A DNA stretch of 64,000 bases from Paralvinella palmiformis (GCA_025642065.1 JAODUP010000449.1:180001-244000), one strand, 5' to 3'; counted from the stretch's first letter, positions 36,652-48,578 are shown. The notes: generated by a model from the letters alone, not told the origin. Made by a program: numbers and translations.

Positions 36652-36865
36652 TGATGTTTTGATATGTTACGGCCACTTTTGTGTACATGGTAGGCTAAAT
36701 GGGCGAGCGACCTCCAACGGTAATGAGACGAAGTGCAGCAAGAGAAGAGGCAGCCGACCCTCCCATAGGGAAACATCTCACAAACACAGGTATTACAAGG
36801 ATTCGAAACCCAGCCCGGAGGTTTGCACTACAACGCTCTCACCACTACGATATCAGTGTGGACCT
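36652..36865 (-). mobile_element. Chimeric SINE: A-type 3' half joined to B-type 5' half
   Basis: 36652-36735 is the SINE A 3' part (ACGGCCACTTTTGTGTACAT, GGCTAAATGGGCGAGCGACC, GTAATGAGACGAAGTG). From about 36755 the sequence is SINE B: GGGAAACATCTCACAAACAC, GGATTCGAAACCCAGCC, ACGCTCTCACCACTACG. Both parts face the same way, so this is one fused element or a nested insertion at the same point. Confidence 0.7.
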
Positions 36866-37068
36866 CCCCTCAAATACTGGCCCATATTAATGAATTTATA
36901 CACCGAATACAAACGCTTTTCAAATATATGGGAATGTTAATAATTCATAGTTACGTTCGATGACTGCAATTGTGAATGATTACACTGCAAATGTTGTTGC
37001 CAAACGCATTTGAATAGCAATGCTGAATAGCAGTGCCCACATTTTCTGGTAAATAAATAGATTCTTAC

Positions 37069-37219
37069 CATTTTTCGACATGCCAATACTCATGCACTTC
37101 TTATACCGGCAATAGGCACAGGTGTTCCTCTTCCCTGGACCAATAGGACAATCCCCTTCCCCTTTTCTTCCAGTACAATGGTATTCACCTTTCCTTTGTA
37201 AGCTGCGACGGAAAAATCC
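37069..37219 (-). CDS. Nuclear receptor zinc finger 2 exon
   Basis: The acceptor TTCAACAG ends at 37220 and the donor is AAATG|GTAAGA at 37069/37068. The exon is 151 nt, starting in phase 0. It begins GFFRRSLQRKGEYHC, directly continuing CEACK from the previous exon to give CEACKGFFRR, the recognition helix with P-box. The second finger has its four cysteines in HCTGRKGEGDC, PIGPGKRNTCAYC order, followed by RYKKCMSIGMSKN. Spacing between the first two cysteines is eight residues, where most receptors have five; the next gaps (nine and two) are normal. This D-box loop shapes dimer contacts on half-site DNA. The intron position right after CEACK is common in nuclear receptor genes. Confidence 0.96.
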
Positions 37220-37451
37220 CTGTTGAATATAGGATGTTAGTAAGCAATTAATAAATGAGTGCTTTTAAATAAGTATTCAGCAGAGTCCAAAATATGTTTG
37301 GTGACGCTAAATAATTTAATTGATAAATTGACACACACACACACACGGACGCATGCACACGCACATACATACCCACACACGCACGCGCACACACACATAC
37401 GCACACATGCACACACTGTGAATAATTTTGATTTACACTCAGATGGTATCC

Positions 37452-37493
<42 letters not shown>

Positions 37494-38196
37494 CATATAA
37501 TATCGTAAATTAGATATAAGCAGGCAGTATATATTCCCTCAGTTACTTTCATCTAACATCACCCTATTAAAATGGTCGTCTGCCTCTTGGTAAACTGACT
37601 GGTCAAGGTTAATTAGGATTAGATGCCTGGAGTCATTGTTATATAACATGACAGGTCAGGTCAGGAGGGGCCTGAGGTCTGCTGAATCTGAATCATCTAT
37701 TAAGAATGTATCGTAAATTTAACCATAATGTGGACATCACAACGACACGATGACAATGTTAAGTCACTCATGTATATTGATGTCCCCTTGACAAATCATT
37801 TGGATATAGGCGTTGTTTTTTAACACCGAGAATCCCATTATATAAAATATATTCCAGGAGTAAACAACAACAACAACAACAACAGAGCACCACTAAGAAA
37901 CATCTTCTGTAATATAGGAAAGCCCCGATAACACTAAATGCCATGCAAGACACATTAGCCCAGTACAGTGAACCTACTTTAAAGAGAATCCTCGCCGAAA
38001 ATGATCTGCGCCAAATAAGACCCGCAACGTCTTGGGATTCCTTATCTTTTGGGCTACAGTCCATCTACAAGCCAGGACGGTATAAACACAAACTGGCACG
38101 TTTTATCTGGACAGACGCAATTCGATGAAACACCCACAAAAACCAACACTAAGAACGAGGTATGCCATCGGACGTTGTCATCGCCGTGGCGCTTAC
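37220..38196. other. Intron splitting the DNA-binding domain
   Basis: A 977 bp intron with CA arrays at 37329-37418 and 37456-37492 and a CAA run near 37862-37883. Nothing coding is seen. Confidence 0.8.
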
Positions 38197-38441
38197 CTTG
38201 CACGCCTCGCAGGTGTTGGCCCCGTAATGGAAGCCCGATGCCTTTTCACCGCACACCCTACACGGCGGCAACATGGGGGGCGGTGGCGGGAGCTTTTCCT
38301 GGACTTTGTCGGGCGACGGCGGGCTGTCGGCAACCGTGGATGTAACCTCATGCTTCATCTTCTCCGGCACCAGCTTCTGAACGATCATCGATGACACGAA
38401 TGAGAAATCCATTGGCCTGTTTGTGTCGAAGGTCACATCCT
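38197..38441 (-). CDS. Nuclear receptor N-terminus and zinc finger 1 exon
   Basis: The acceptor CGCTCTTTCAG ends at 38442 and the donor is TGCAAG|GTAAGC at 38197/38196. The open frame encodes an N-terminal A/B segment, a proline run (LPPPPPMLPP), then the first zinc finger: CRVCGEKASGFHYGANTCEA-CK, with cysteines in C-x2-C-x13-C-x2-C order. I take Met at 38412-38410 (MDFSFVSS) as the likely start because no upstream coding exon was found; it has G at +4 but no purine at -3. The exon opens with AG in a partial codon, so an upstream coding exon is also possible. The short A/B region (50 residues) suggests weak AF-1 activity. P-box CEACKG differs from the CEGCKG of most NR1/NR2 receptors, which could change half-site choice. 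Confidence 0.94.
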
Positions 38442-38582
38442 CTGAAAGAGCGGGACGATATGGATCAGCTATATAAACGGTCAAACGCCAGTTCAGCGTT
38501 CCAGCTATTATTTCAGCTATACCTTTCTTCTATCTGTAAACTGTCTTAACGTAAATCTCCTTGAATTATATAGGATGCTATA

Positions 38583-38672
38583 TCAAATATGATATATATA
38601 TATATGTGTGTGTGCGTGTGTGTGCGGGTGCGTGTGTGTGTGTGTGTGTGCGCGCGCGCGTGTGTGCATATA
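38583..38672. repeat. Compound (TA)n / (TG)n / (CG)n microsatellite
   Basis: TA, then TG with CG steps, including CGCGCGCGCG at about 38651-38660. Alternating purine-pyrimidine throughout, a Z-DNA-prone composition. Confidence 0.9.
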
Positions 38673-38847
38673 TATTTTCATAAATTAAGATAAAATCTGC
38701 CGAAGTTCACTACATGGAATCGAACTGACCAGCGACGATACAATCGTCATCCTGTATACAAATATATATTAGCCACAACGATTAACTGTTACTTTCCAAC
38801 TGCGTCTTCTTTAACATTGTCATCTCTACTGCAGCGATTGATGAAAA

Positions 38848-39023
38848 AAGTCTGGCTTAGCCGTCTGTCCCGATGTCTCCACGCCGACATCTAAATTAAT
38901 TTTAAAAGGCTTTGTATGATGGCCGGAATCGGTTAACGGTATGACATAATTAGTTTTTTGAACTCGCCGACGACGACAACGACGACTACGATGACAACAA
39001 CAACAACAACAATAAAACGTGTT
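38848..39023 (+). repeat. Direct duplicate, copy 1 of 2
   Basis: Shares an ordered series of blocks with 39600-39771: GGCTTAGC, CCACGCCGAC, TCTAAATTAA, TTTTAAAA, ATGATGGCCGGAA-TCGGTTA, CTAATTA/ATAATTAG, AACTC-CCGAC, AACAATAAAAC. Copies are diverged by substitutions and small gaps. Confidence 0.8.
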
Positions 39024-39599
39024 GTTGACCACGATCCGGGTGCCTGCTTTACACCTGCAGAAAGCCATCCATCTGTCTGGGTGGAAGCGGCACCAGAGCA
39101 GCATTTAGACAATCATAGATCGACGATGCTCTCTCAGTCAGTACGGCACTCGGTTTGATGGCAACAGCTGCTCGTGCAGTCAAAAATAATTAGAGACGAT
39201 TCCTATCACATATGTCCAACACAAAATGATTAACAACGAATCTGCCGTCGATGACTCTAGTCGGTTTTTTCCTCCTCCTGTCGGCTTCACGCCATCATTG
39301 ACCACGAAAATAACGAGCTGACACCACAAAGCATTAAGGTCGTTTGGCAGCACATGGCACGCATCTTCAGCGCATCACTGAGTACTTTACTACTGGATGG
39401 GGATATAATAAACTTAATTTAAAAACCCATTAGTCTCGGACATCAGAAGACTAACTTTCTAATGAGACTGAATAATGATTAGTTTATATACTTCTTTGTC
39501 AAATAGATATCCAACATTGTAGTTTACGCACTCTGATGGTTTTGTGTTGCTATTGATGTTTTAATTGTTCACCGACGCTGTACGACCTCTGCATGGGAC

Positions 39600-39771
39600 A
39601 AGAAAAGTGGCTTAGCGCTGTACACATGTTCCACGCCGACTCTAAATTAAACTTTAAAACTTTTATGATGGCCGGAAATCGGTTATCCGGTATCACCCCT
39701 AATTACTTTTTTTAAACTCACCGACTACTTACAACGGAACACACCGGAAAGGAAAAAAACAATAAAACACC
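39600..39771 (+). repeat. Direct duplicate, copy 2 of 2
   Basis: Second copy of the 38848-39023 segment, about 580 bp beyond the first, same orientation. TTTATGATGGCCGGAAATCG and AACAATAAAACACCC are the clearest shared blocks. It could be an old local duplication or two copies of a dispersed repeat. Confidence 0.8.
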
Positions 39772-40644
39772 CAAGCTGCCAAAATATCACGCACATAGCC
39801 AGTAAACTTCCACAGGGGGAATAGATGTTGTTTCTTTAAATCAGATCATTAGTCGCTGACTAGCAATATCCTATTTATTCTAAGATATGCAAAATAAAGT
39901 AAGCTCAGATTTTAAGACTCACCTAGCATAAATTAAGCGTTGTGTCCAGTTGAGGCATTCCCATTACACATTGAAAAAGATTAAATTTGCATGTATTCAA
40001 AATACTAAATCATTCAAAGCTATTTGCTAAAGTCGGAGGAATAATTACTAACGCACAACCACATCCGCATTCAATTGACCATAACTGTGTGCGTGATTTG
40101 TTCCTAAAGCTCCGCTCACAGATATTACTTACAGAAGCACAATTTGGTTAAATTTATAATTGATGGGCTTCACCTGACCGATGATATTAGTTTACAATTT
40201 TTATCTTCCTAATATATAAGCAAATTGACGAACGAATCTAAATGCCTTTTTCTGGTATCTCTAGAAGATGTCACAGGTCATCCCCTAAAGGTGAGGAAAA
40301 AACTCACATTGAGCGGTCTTTGATCGTGGTATAAAATGAAAGGCACCAAGCACATCACATGGGAACAGTCATTCAATTTGATCAAATGAATACAAACTGG
40401 AGAAGTCAATTTAATTCGACTCGAAAGGAGCCGAAGCTTGAAGAAAATCAAATATTTCAGTATTTTTGGTTATTGGCTGAGAATGTATGACGCCGGAAGG
40501 CTTTCTTACTTAGGATCTCAGGCTTAAGGTATTCACAGAGAATTGGGCACGCCTTGTTTCTCTATGGATTAATATTAATGATGACATTTCATTTTTAATG
40601 AGAGCATATTTCGTTCTGTTTTCAGTATGAAAAACAACATTGGA

Positions 40645-40784
40645 GTGAGTGGGTAAATGAGTGAGTAGTTTGTTTAGCCCTGTCGCTGGCTACAGCTGAG
40701 ACAAGTGACTAATGTCACGGGAACATCTCCAAAATGTGTTTTTTCAGTAAGATTTGAACTACTGCACTACTGGAGCACCCGATT
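40645..40784 (-). mobile_element. SINE B copy
   Basis: GAGTGAGTGGGTAAATGAGT tail, TTGTTTAGCCCTGTCGCTGG, CACGGGAACATCTCC, worn B box AAGATTTGAAC, ACTACTGGAGCACCC head end. Confidence 0.7.
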
Positions 40785-40908
40785 AAGTGCATTAAAGCAA
40801 CCTCTGATGATAATTCAAAGACTAAATATATTGTTACAATTATCATCATCATCATCATCAAGGTATATCACCTGAGAAGCAAAAAGAGAAACAGTTTCAA
40901 TGTAACAC

Positions 40909-40944
<36 letters not shown>
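40909..40944. repeat. (TA)n microsatellite
   Basis: TA array of about 35 bp. Confidence 0.95.
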
Positions 40945-40949
<5 letters not shown>

Positions 40950-42327
40950 CACATCCTGATATAAATCAGCTGAAATTCAGACTGTAAGACTTAATTAGCC
41001 TTTCCAGTTGAGCAGATCAGATAATCGCTATATCATATGTAAGCTGATGATTCAATTCCACAGATATGATTTATTCAAAATGACGAAGAATGACAGCTGG
41101 CCCAGAACAGCGTCAGCAGCGCATAACAACGACAACAACAGCAACAACATTTTATATCTCTCCGCGCCAAAAAACTCAAGCAATAAAGTTCCATCAGTTG
41201 AACTGAATACCCACTGAATCACTGTAATCGGAGGTCTATCACTAGTATCAGGTTATGGAGAGAAGTCCCCCCCCCAGTGATTCATCAGAAGACAGAAGGG
41301 CATTTAACATGTCAAAATTGAGATAACATATTAGGGTATGAACTGCGTATTACCGGTACCTTTGGGTGGCTGGATATCATGTGAATTAAGACCGATCTGC
41401 CTACCCCAACATTAATCTCTCACGAACCTTTACCTTATTGTAATTTTAATTTAAGTAGTACAGGTTGCCATTGGTAGCTCATCAACATCGGTATTATTAT
41501 TATTATTATCATCATCATCATCATCAAATGATGAAATAGTCTCAAGGCTTTTCTAGAAAAAATATCAACTGATGTCATTTTATATACATATTACACACAT
41601 ATATAATATATATCAGCCAGCAAGCCAAGAGGTCATGGAGAGCTCATGTCTGTGTTGCTCCTTGCTATCTGATCACAGGATATCGTCACGTTCCTGAACC
41701 ACGTGACTAGCAATAGTGGCGACTAATGGTGGCGCTACCTGTCGGATTTAAACTGGTATCACTCAGCACATCAACCTGCCAATCAACATGATTCGTGAGA
41801 ACCAACATTGACTGGACGCCGATATTTATCTGGCCCCTTAGCTCAAGGTTCTATTGTCTCTAGAGCACTGCATGTCTTCATAAACTCAGGACAATCCAGA
41901 TTATAAACACGACGTCCGTTGTTAACACGCGCACTGGATATCCAAGACAACTTATTCTGTGGTCTGTAATGACGTCATCCTATCAGCGCAGCACTTGTTG
42001 TAACGGGCCAATTCAACCCCCCCCTCCTGGCATTCAACCCCCAAACAGCTAAAACATTTCTGATCACGAACAACGTGTGTAGGCGGATATTATTCAACAA
42101 ATGAGACAACAAGGCGCCAGTATAAACATTCCATTACCCCCTGAACGTCAAGGACAGCTCACGGTAGCCAATTTATATTGTTGTTGTCAGAAATTCTCCT
42201 AGAAATTGGACAAGTATACGTGAACGTAAACTTTTCATTATTCAGGAGCAGGTCTAGTTGACTGGAGCACGTACTGCCGGAGTATTTTTGTTGCAAACAA
42301 TTATGCTAGAAATCGTGTAATTACAAG

Positions 42328-42363
<36 letters not shown>

Positions 42364-43234
42364 GTCAAGGCCAGTCCGCTGCAGCGGGTGTGGGAGTTCT
42401 TCTAGATAAAGGACAAGTGCATGTAAACACAAACACTGCATTCATAAATCCCTAGTTCACTGAACCAAAGCATCCGGTACGTTATGGGTTTAAGCTAATT
42501 TAGGCATTTAACTAGAAACGGGACATTAATACAACCGTCGACAGAGATCTTCCACCATTGATGCCAGCTCAGATCAGATGTAAACGAACAACGTCATTAC
42601 ATCTGATCCGTACGTATCCGTCATGTCCAAATATGTCTATTACCGGTATTTACCATAAATTATATCACGAGATTATAATAGGTAATGCCATGTGTTCTTT
42701 TAATTTAAGTGTTGAGGGAATATGGAACCAAAGTAATCAATTGCGATTACTCGATAATGCAATGGTCGTGATTATGATTACACGAACAGTGACTGTAATC
42801 AATTACGATTGTGTACAAGAGATCTTCATGTCATTGTAGCACATTGGCCGTGAATACACAAGTATTTATAGGAAGAATACACACTGAGATTGTAAACAAT
42901 CATCAATGTGATCTCAATATAAACGTTATAAATCGTGAAACGCGTTTGTTATTGTAAACTTATTTACTGATTTCATTATTCTCCTGACACTTTCAGGTAA
43001 ATCACACAGACTACCCCCCCCCCTCTCTCTCTCCACACACACACACACACACACACATGAGTAGACCAGACACATGCTTAGGTATACGCACACATTTATC
43101 AATATGTGGAGGTATTGAACATTTAATATTTAGATTAATGTATGTATAGTTGTATTTAGATTTATGGAGGTAGGTTTCGAAGGAGGTTTAGATATGTTGA
43201 TGCTCTGTGCCTGTTGCCTCTTACTATGTACCAT

Positions 43235-43256
43235 AAAACACACACACACACACACA

Positions 43257-43288
<32 letters not shown>
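43235..43288. repeat. Compound (CA)n(TA)n microsatellite
   Basis: A CA run of about 22 bp passes into a TA run of about 30 bp. Confidence 0.95.
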
Positions 43289-43290
<2 letters not shown>

Positions 43291-43554
43291 CATCACGTAC
43301 GAACCTATTAATTAGACCAACCATTTTTTCTAGTTGTAATTACCATTACATGAACGACTGTGACACTGATTACCATTACAGTACATCTGAAAATGTCACT
43401 ACTACAAATACACGAGATCTCGTAATCGATTACAATTGATTAAGATTACAAAAACTTTGGCACTCTGATATAAATGTGTCTGTGTAATCAGTCAGGATCT
43501 CGGAAAATATCAAAACACTCGAGTAACCTTGACACCGGCCGCCCCCCCCCCATG

Positions 43555-43725
43555 ATGTTGAGTCGAGTTATTTAGACGCGGTACCAGGTCTCACGTGGAA
43601 CTTATGGCCGATGGGCGACACTCTAGGAAAACAAATCCAACAATTACAGCGATGTGCCGCTTTCGAACCCACAGCCTGGAAATTTGTAGTGCAGCACTCT
43701 AACCATTACGCCACCGGAACACCCT
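43555..43725 (-). mobile_element. SINE B copy
   Basis: GTTGAGTCGAGTTATTTAGA, GGTACCAGGTCTCACG, AGGAAAACAAATCCAAC, B-box side CTTTCGAACCCACAGCCTGG, GTGCAGCACTCTAACCATTA and GCCACCGGAACACCC. Confidence 0.75.
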
Positions 43726-44133
43726 GTTCCCCGGTGATGAAAGATGTATCAAAACCGAATAAAAAGCCTACTATAATTAGGATGTACCGAAAGAGGTCAA
43801 ATCTGTTGCTTCTAAGTCTTCTCTGTAGGTGTCATCTCTCTATACAATATCATTACCACATACATCACATATAGTCAGTCACCTTGATGCTGTGGTCCGA
43901 ATGTCACTGCTCTGTGTTAGTTAGACCACGCGTAGATACCGGATCTACCTTAATCCCTAGACCCGATGTCTCCATTTAAATATTACCCGGGATATGGGCT
44001 ATTTAGGCCACACACGCTTAAATCATTGTTAAATCATAGCTAAACATACATTTCAGCCGTGGCCTAAAAAGGTTGTGTAACGGTCAAAAGAAATAGGTCA
44101 TCCTAACATTGCTGGTAACAATAACGATGTTTG

Positions 44134-44135
<2 letters not shown>

Positions 44136-44217
<82 letters not shown>
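44136..44217. repeat. 80 bp (TA)n array with one phase break
   Basis: TA run with a single AATA interruption near 44185; strongly self-complementary. Confidence 0.95.
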
Positions 44218-44219
<2 letters not shown>

Positions 44220-44250
44220 ACCAAGTTCAGTTATTCTGTGGTGCTTTTTA

Positions 44251-44251
<1 letters not shown>

Positions 44252-44292
<41 letters not shown>

Positions 44293-44552
44293 GATCATCA
44301 TCATCCCTGACTCAGAGCTGCTTCAATCCAGCACACACATCAACTCACAAGGGAGCATACAACGGATGGTGCCAACATAGGCGGATAACATTGCTCCGAT
44401 ACACAGACATCACTACGTCTGGGTAGCTTCTCCGGCTCCTGGCTCGGAGTGAACCTGGATCGCGCGCTACATGACAGCGCTGCGGCTCCGGAGCCTCGAA
44501 CCGCCAATCCTTCAGTTCCGAGTGCCACGCACTAACTGCACCATCGCAGCCC
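44252..44552 (-). mobile_element. tRNA-derived SINE, family D
   Basis: On the minus strand it starts GGGCTGCGATGGTGCAGTTA (A box region), has B box GGCGGTTCGAGGCTCC about 45 bases in, a GC-rich body with CCAGGTTCACTCCGAGCC, and ends in an AAT array (44252-44291 as ATT on the plus strand). This is the only copy seen in the window, so the family is inferred from its structure. Confidence 0.7.
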
Positions 44553-45774
44553 GAGAATGATGACGTCATCTTAAAGTTGCCCTACTGATGACGGGCTTCA
44601 AACTAAATAATCAGAAAACGATCCCTCGCTCGTCCAGTTGTCATCATGACACCGTTATAAATAATAGGACAACGTTATAATTCTCAATTATTTCATACAA
44701 TATTAATATTTCAAGACAACATCCATCAAAACAACTTTAATACAAATTTTCTAGGTGCTATGGTTCTATGGTCTACTTTTTTTTAAATGGAGGAAAGTTC
44801 ATTAGCCAGTCATACGGCATTCATCTGTCAGCTGATTTAAATGTAACCTGACTTGATGAGGCATGCCACTTGAAGCCAACACACATTAGGTCGAATGGGT
44901 AACTTAATAATTTGACATAATAAAATTTACTATCATAATTTATCATCCATGGTTCACTTAGTTATTGATACAATTAGTATACAAACAGCTGTCAGCTCAG
45001 GGTCACGTCAACTCATAGACATAACGAGCAGATCTGACAATGTATAATGCCAACATAAAACCTCTGAAAACAATGGCAAAGTGATCGTGTGTGTGGGGTG
45101 GGGGTTAAAAGGGGTGTGTCCCGCTTTACGGCCAGATGTTCGTCGGAAAAGTTCTGGGGTCTGAATGAGGTAATGCCCCCCCCCCCCCACCCATATTATT
45201 GAGGATACATGATAGAGTTCCTAGGACGTCGATGCACTTACGACATTGGATATCGATCTGGAAATGGTGGACTTGAAAACCGCAAAGCTATAACCTTTTT
45301 TTTAAAATATTTATATGAACAGTTCAGGTTTGCACACAAAGGGTGACATCACACAATAATTGATAGCTGGTTATCTTCAAGTTGATTATATCAAATATAG
45401 TTCTCCTTTCGGGTGTCTCAAAGCTCATTTTCTCTCATCCTCAGCAACTTTGCCCTCTGACCTTTTATTTATTTCTTTCTTAATTATTTTTTCACCTATG
45501 TATATCTACACTCAGGCAGATTGAAGTAAAACAAAGTCTTAAGCAGGTGTTTTTTAAAGGTAGGTTTAACAAATTTTCAACGACGGTTTTGTTTTGGTTG
45601 CATTCAACCAGCAAATTAAGATATTATTAATGCAAGATCACGTGTCAACATTGATAACTGGATGTGCTGAAGCAGCTAGCGCCGTGACATCTCAGCCAGT
45701 TGTTGTGGTGGAAGTGAATACTGGGACAAAGCATCTGCAAATGCATAAAGGATGTTGGTTCAGTGAGTCGGTGG

Positions 45775-46125
45775 GTGGGTGAGTCAGTGGATGGGTGGGT
45801 CAGTGAGTGAGTGAGTGGTGAGTGGTGAGTGAGTGAGTGGTGAGTGAGTGAGTGAGTGAGTGAGTGAGTGAGTGAGTGAGTGAGTGAGTGAGTGAGTGAG
45901 TGAGTGAGTGAGTGAGTGAGTGGTCTTTTAAGTCTTGGTGTTAGTCTCAATTTAAGCAAACGCCATACGCGCCAATTCCATAGGGTAAGAAGATGATCAA
46001 GCTGAATGTTTTAGTCGGAAAATAAAAACATCCCACAGACCCAGTTAACACTGGGATTTGGTCTAAGAACTACAGAAGTGAGTATCACAGTGCACCACCG
46101 ACTATGCTATGAGAGTGCCACTTGT
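45775..46125 (-). mobile_element. SINE B copy with long GTGA tail
   Basis: A GTGA array (45775-45921) is followed by TGGTCTTTTAAGTCTTGGTG, AAAACATCCCACAGACCCAG, worn B box and CACAGTGCACCACC. The Thr-His-Ser-Leu repeat peptides on the minus strand are by-products of the tail. Confidence 0.7.
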
Positions 46126-46843
46126 GGCCTATCAGGGGAATAATATAATACAATAATACAGATTTAGGCTGACCGATGCCAATTGAATGCTCATATGTGT
46201 TCTCTGGTGGCTGAATTTGTTGTGGGATGTGACTGGAAAGATGGAGGCAAGGGGGAGGAGGGATGAATAATTGAGTAAGTGAGGAGAGATTCGCGTCATT
46301 TCACGCTGCCTGCTTTTAGTCATACCATAAAAGATGTAGTACTGAACCACTATAATGGACTAACGCTTAACTCACATGTATTATTTAGTCAAAATGGATT
46401 ATTATGGTTTATGTACTTAAAACTGATGGCTAGAGAGTGCTCCCTGGGGTGCTGATGTTGGCATAATATTGTACATAACAAAATATACTGAAATATTGTT
46501 CTCTTATCATTGCAATTATACTAGGATCTCTGTTAACAATAAGGGTGGAAGCCACACGTACGCACGCGCATGTGGGGGGGTGTTTTGTTTAATGGGAAAA
46601 TGTTCAACATATTTGACCAGTTTCTTAAGCTAAAGTCAAATAAATATTGACCAAGTCTCCAAACAAGTCACGTGACGGTGATCTACTACCGACGACTTTG
46701 CTTTTGAAAAAATGTGTGGATCAACTTCTGCCACTGATAAAAGCCATTATCAATAGGTAAATGAATGGGTTGGTGATGCCGTTGCGTTTGAAATGACAAC
46801 GATCAACTATCGCCAAATGATTAGCGGACAAATGGTGTTTGTG

Positions 46844-46845
<2 letters not shown>

Positions 46846-46883
<38 letters not shown>

Positions 46884-46914
46884 TATATATATATATATAT
46901 ATATAATATAGCGC
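46846..46914. repeat. (TA)n array with break
   Basis: Two TA runs separated by a single C (TATACTATAT). Confidence 0.95.
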
Positions 46915-47546
46915 AGACACCATTTTGTCCCATAAAGCCAAGAGCATGCCGATGATGATGTTCCGACTCGTCGAAGGAGCATCGTAATTTTTAGCATCCA
47001 TTCTCATCCATAACAAACAGCGTCAGGACAGGGATAAATGGTCGGCATCCAACACTTGCTCGGAAATAAGCAGCCGCTTACCATCCATAATTCACAACAG
47101 ACCGACTTGTCCAATCCGGTGGAGTTATTTTGTGATAAACTCAACCAGTGTCCCGGAGAATATCGATGTCAGTCTGTGTACTCTTTTAGAAAGTTGTGGA
47201 GTCGGTTTTACGAACGAACTGTTCGGGGCAATTTTGTTTTTGTTTGGTGTTTCAGCTTAAGGTGTTGTATTTGTATTTTTTTTTTATTCCGAGGAAAGTA
47301 AAATAAAATATCGATAAAACAGCCATATTGTTTGCGCGTATATGGTCAAGTATGAGAAATATGAAAGGAGCCATGACCTAACAAGACTACAGTGACCATA
47401 TCATGAAGGGGGGGGGGGTCTTCGTTCATTTTTAAAGTAAAATGCTCACCTGAATCTGATCCATGACAGAGATTGGTTTATTTATAGGTACAAGTCAAAA
47501 CAAGACAATTCATGATTTACTGCTGCACCACAGAGAAATGTCAAAT

Positions 47547-47726
47547 GTTGCTAATTTGTGGCCACTTTTGTGCACAACGTACGCTAAATAGACCGGGCGA
47601 TCTCCAAATGTAATCAGGCGAAGTGAATGATGAAACACCTTTCAGACATATCCACACCGAGATTTGAACTGAAGTGGTTGAGATCTGTGGCCAACCGCGC
47701 TACCAGTGAGACCACGAAGACGCCCT
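47547..47726 (-). mobile_element. SINE A copy, GAT tail lost
   Basis: TGGCCACTTTTGTGCACAAC, CGCTAAATAGACCGGGCGAT, CTCCAAATGTAATCAGGCGA, B-box side GAGATTTGAACTG and head end CTACCAGTGAGACCACG; substitutions indicate an old copy. Confidence 0.88.
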
Positions 47727-48560
47727 ATTTAAGAATCCAGGTGTCGGAGACATGTGGCATAAAATTTATACATATTTAATAACAATAAGAGTGAGGTTCA
47801 TATCGCACATAATTTAATACATTGCCACTTCGACTAAAGTTTTGTAAATATTTATTTTGAAACTGATTACATTTTCGTGGAGAAAGCCAGTTGCTTGGCT
47901 GACTAAAACTCTTCCCCTTCTATTGTATCACATGGTCGAGAATACAATCATAACATCCTGCATATGATGACCCATAGCAAGAAGTCCCATGCCCTAATCT
48001 GCTTGGACATAGAGACACTACGGTTAAGGCCACTGGGAGAGTCTGAAGAAATATCAATAAAAGCGATGGTTGGATCTGAAGAAAAAAAAAAACCGATTAT
48101 TCCCGTCTACTAAACTGACCCTGGACACTGCCTGAAGCCATTGTGATCGAGCCTTGACGCTTTGCGGCCTGGTGTTTGTAACAAGTCTCTCGGAAGCTTG
48201 CCATCGCCAACACCGCTAACGATTATGCTATTTAGATCAGCAGCATTTCTAGGATATCCCGAAAACACCCGAAAAAGATTTATAGGGAACATTCTCAAAT
48301 CGCGGCCAAGACAGAATGATTCTAAACGCTGTTACCTTACCTGCAACGGGCCGAAACTGTGTAAAGACCAGACTAATGTCAGCAGACTGCTGCTCTTGGG
48401 ATATTCACTTTGTGACAGAATACGGTTAATTATTGTTAAGGTCTCACCTCAGAAGACATCATTTAAGAACCGTAGTCTCGTTTAATTTGGCAGTCAGACA
48501 CCCCCCCCCCGAAAAGGCGACCGTCTCTTATAAATTGAAGTTATGTGATAACATTAAGCG

Positions 48561-48578
48561 GCACACACACAAACACAT

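Larger units (their letters stand above)
24290..37068. other. Large intron, repeat-rich
   Basis: About 12.8 kb between the zinc-finger-2 exon and the hinge exon. It contains the densest SINE A cluster in the window (29.4-33.7 kb), a MITE-like element at 26.2-26.5 kb, a SINE C copy and long GA, GT, CA and TA arrays. 24330-26180 and 33720-35550 hold no recognised gene or repeat apart from short simple repeats. No alternative receptor exon was found. Confidence 0.7.

Noticed and set aside
47038..47301. 87-residue plus-strand frame with Cys-rich end
   Set aside because: No family motif, no convincing splice sites in phase, and the hydrophobic end comes from a T-rich stretch.
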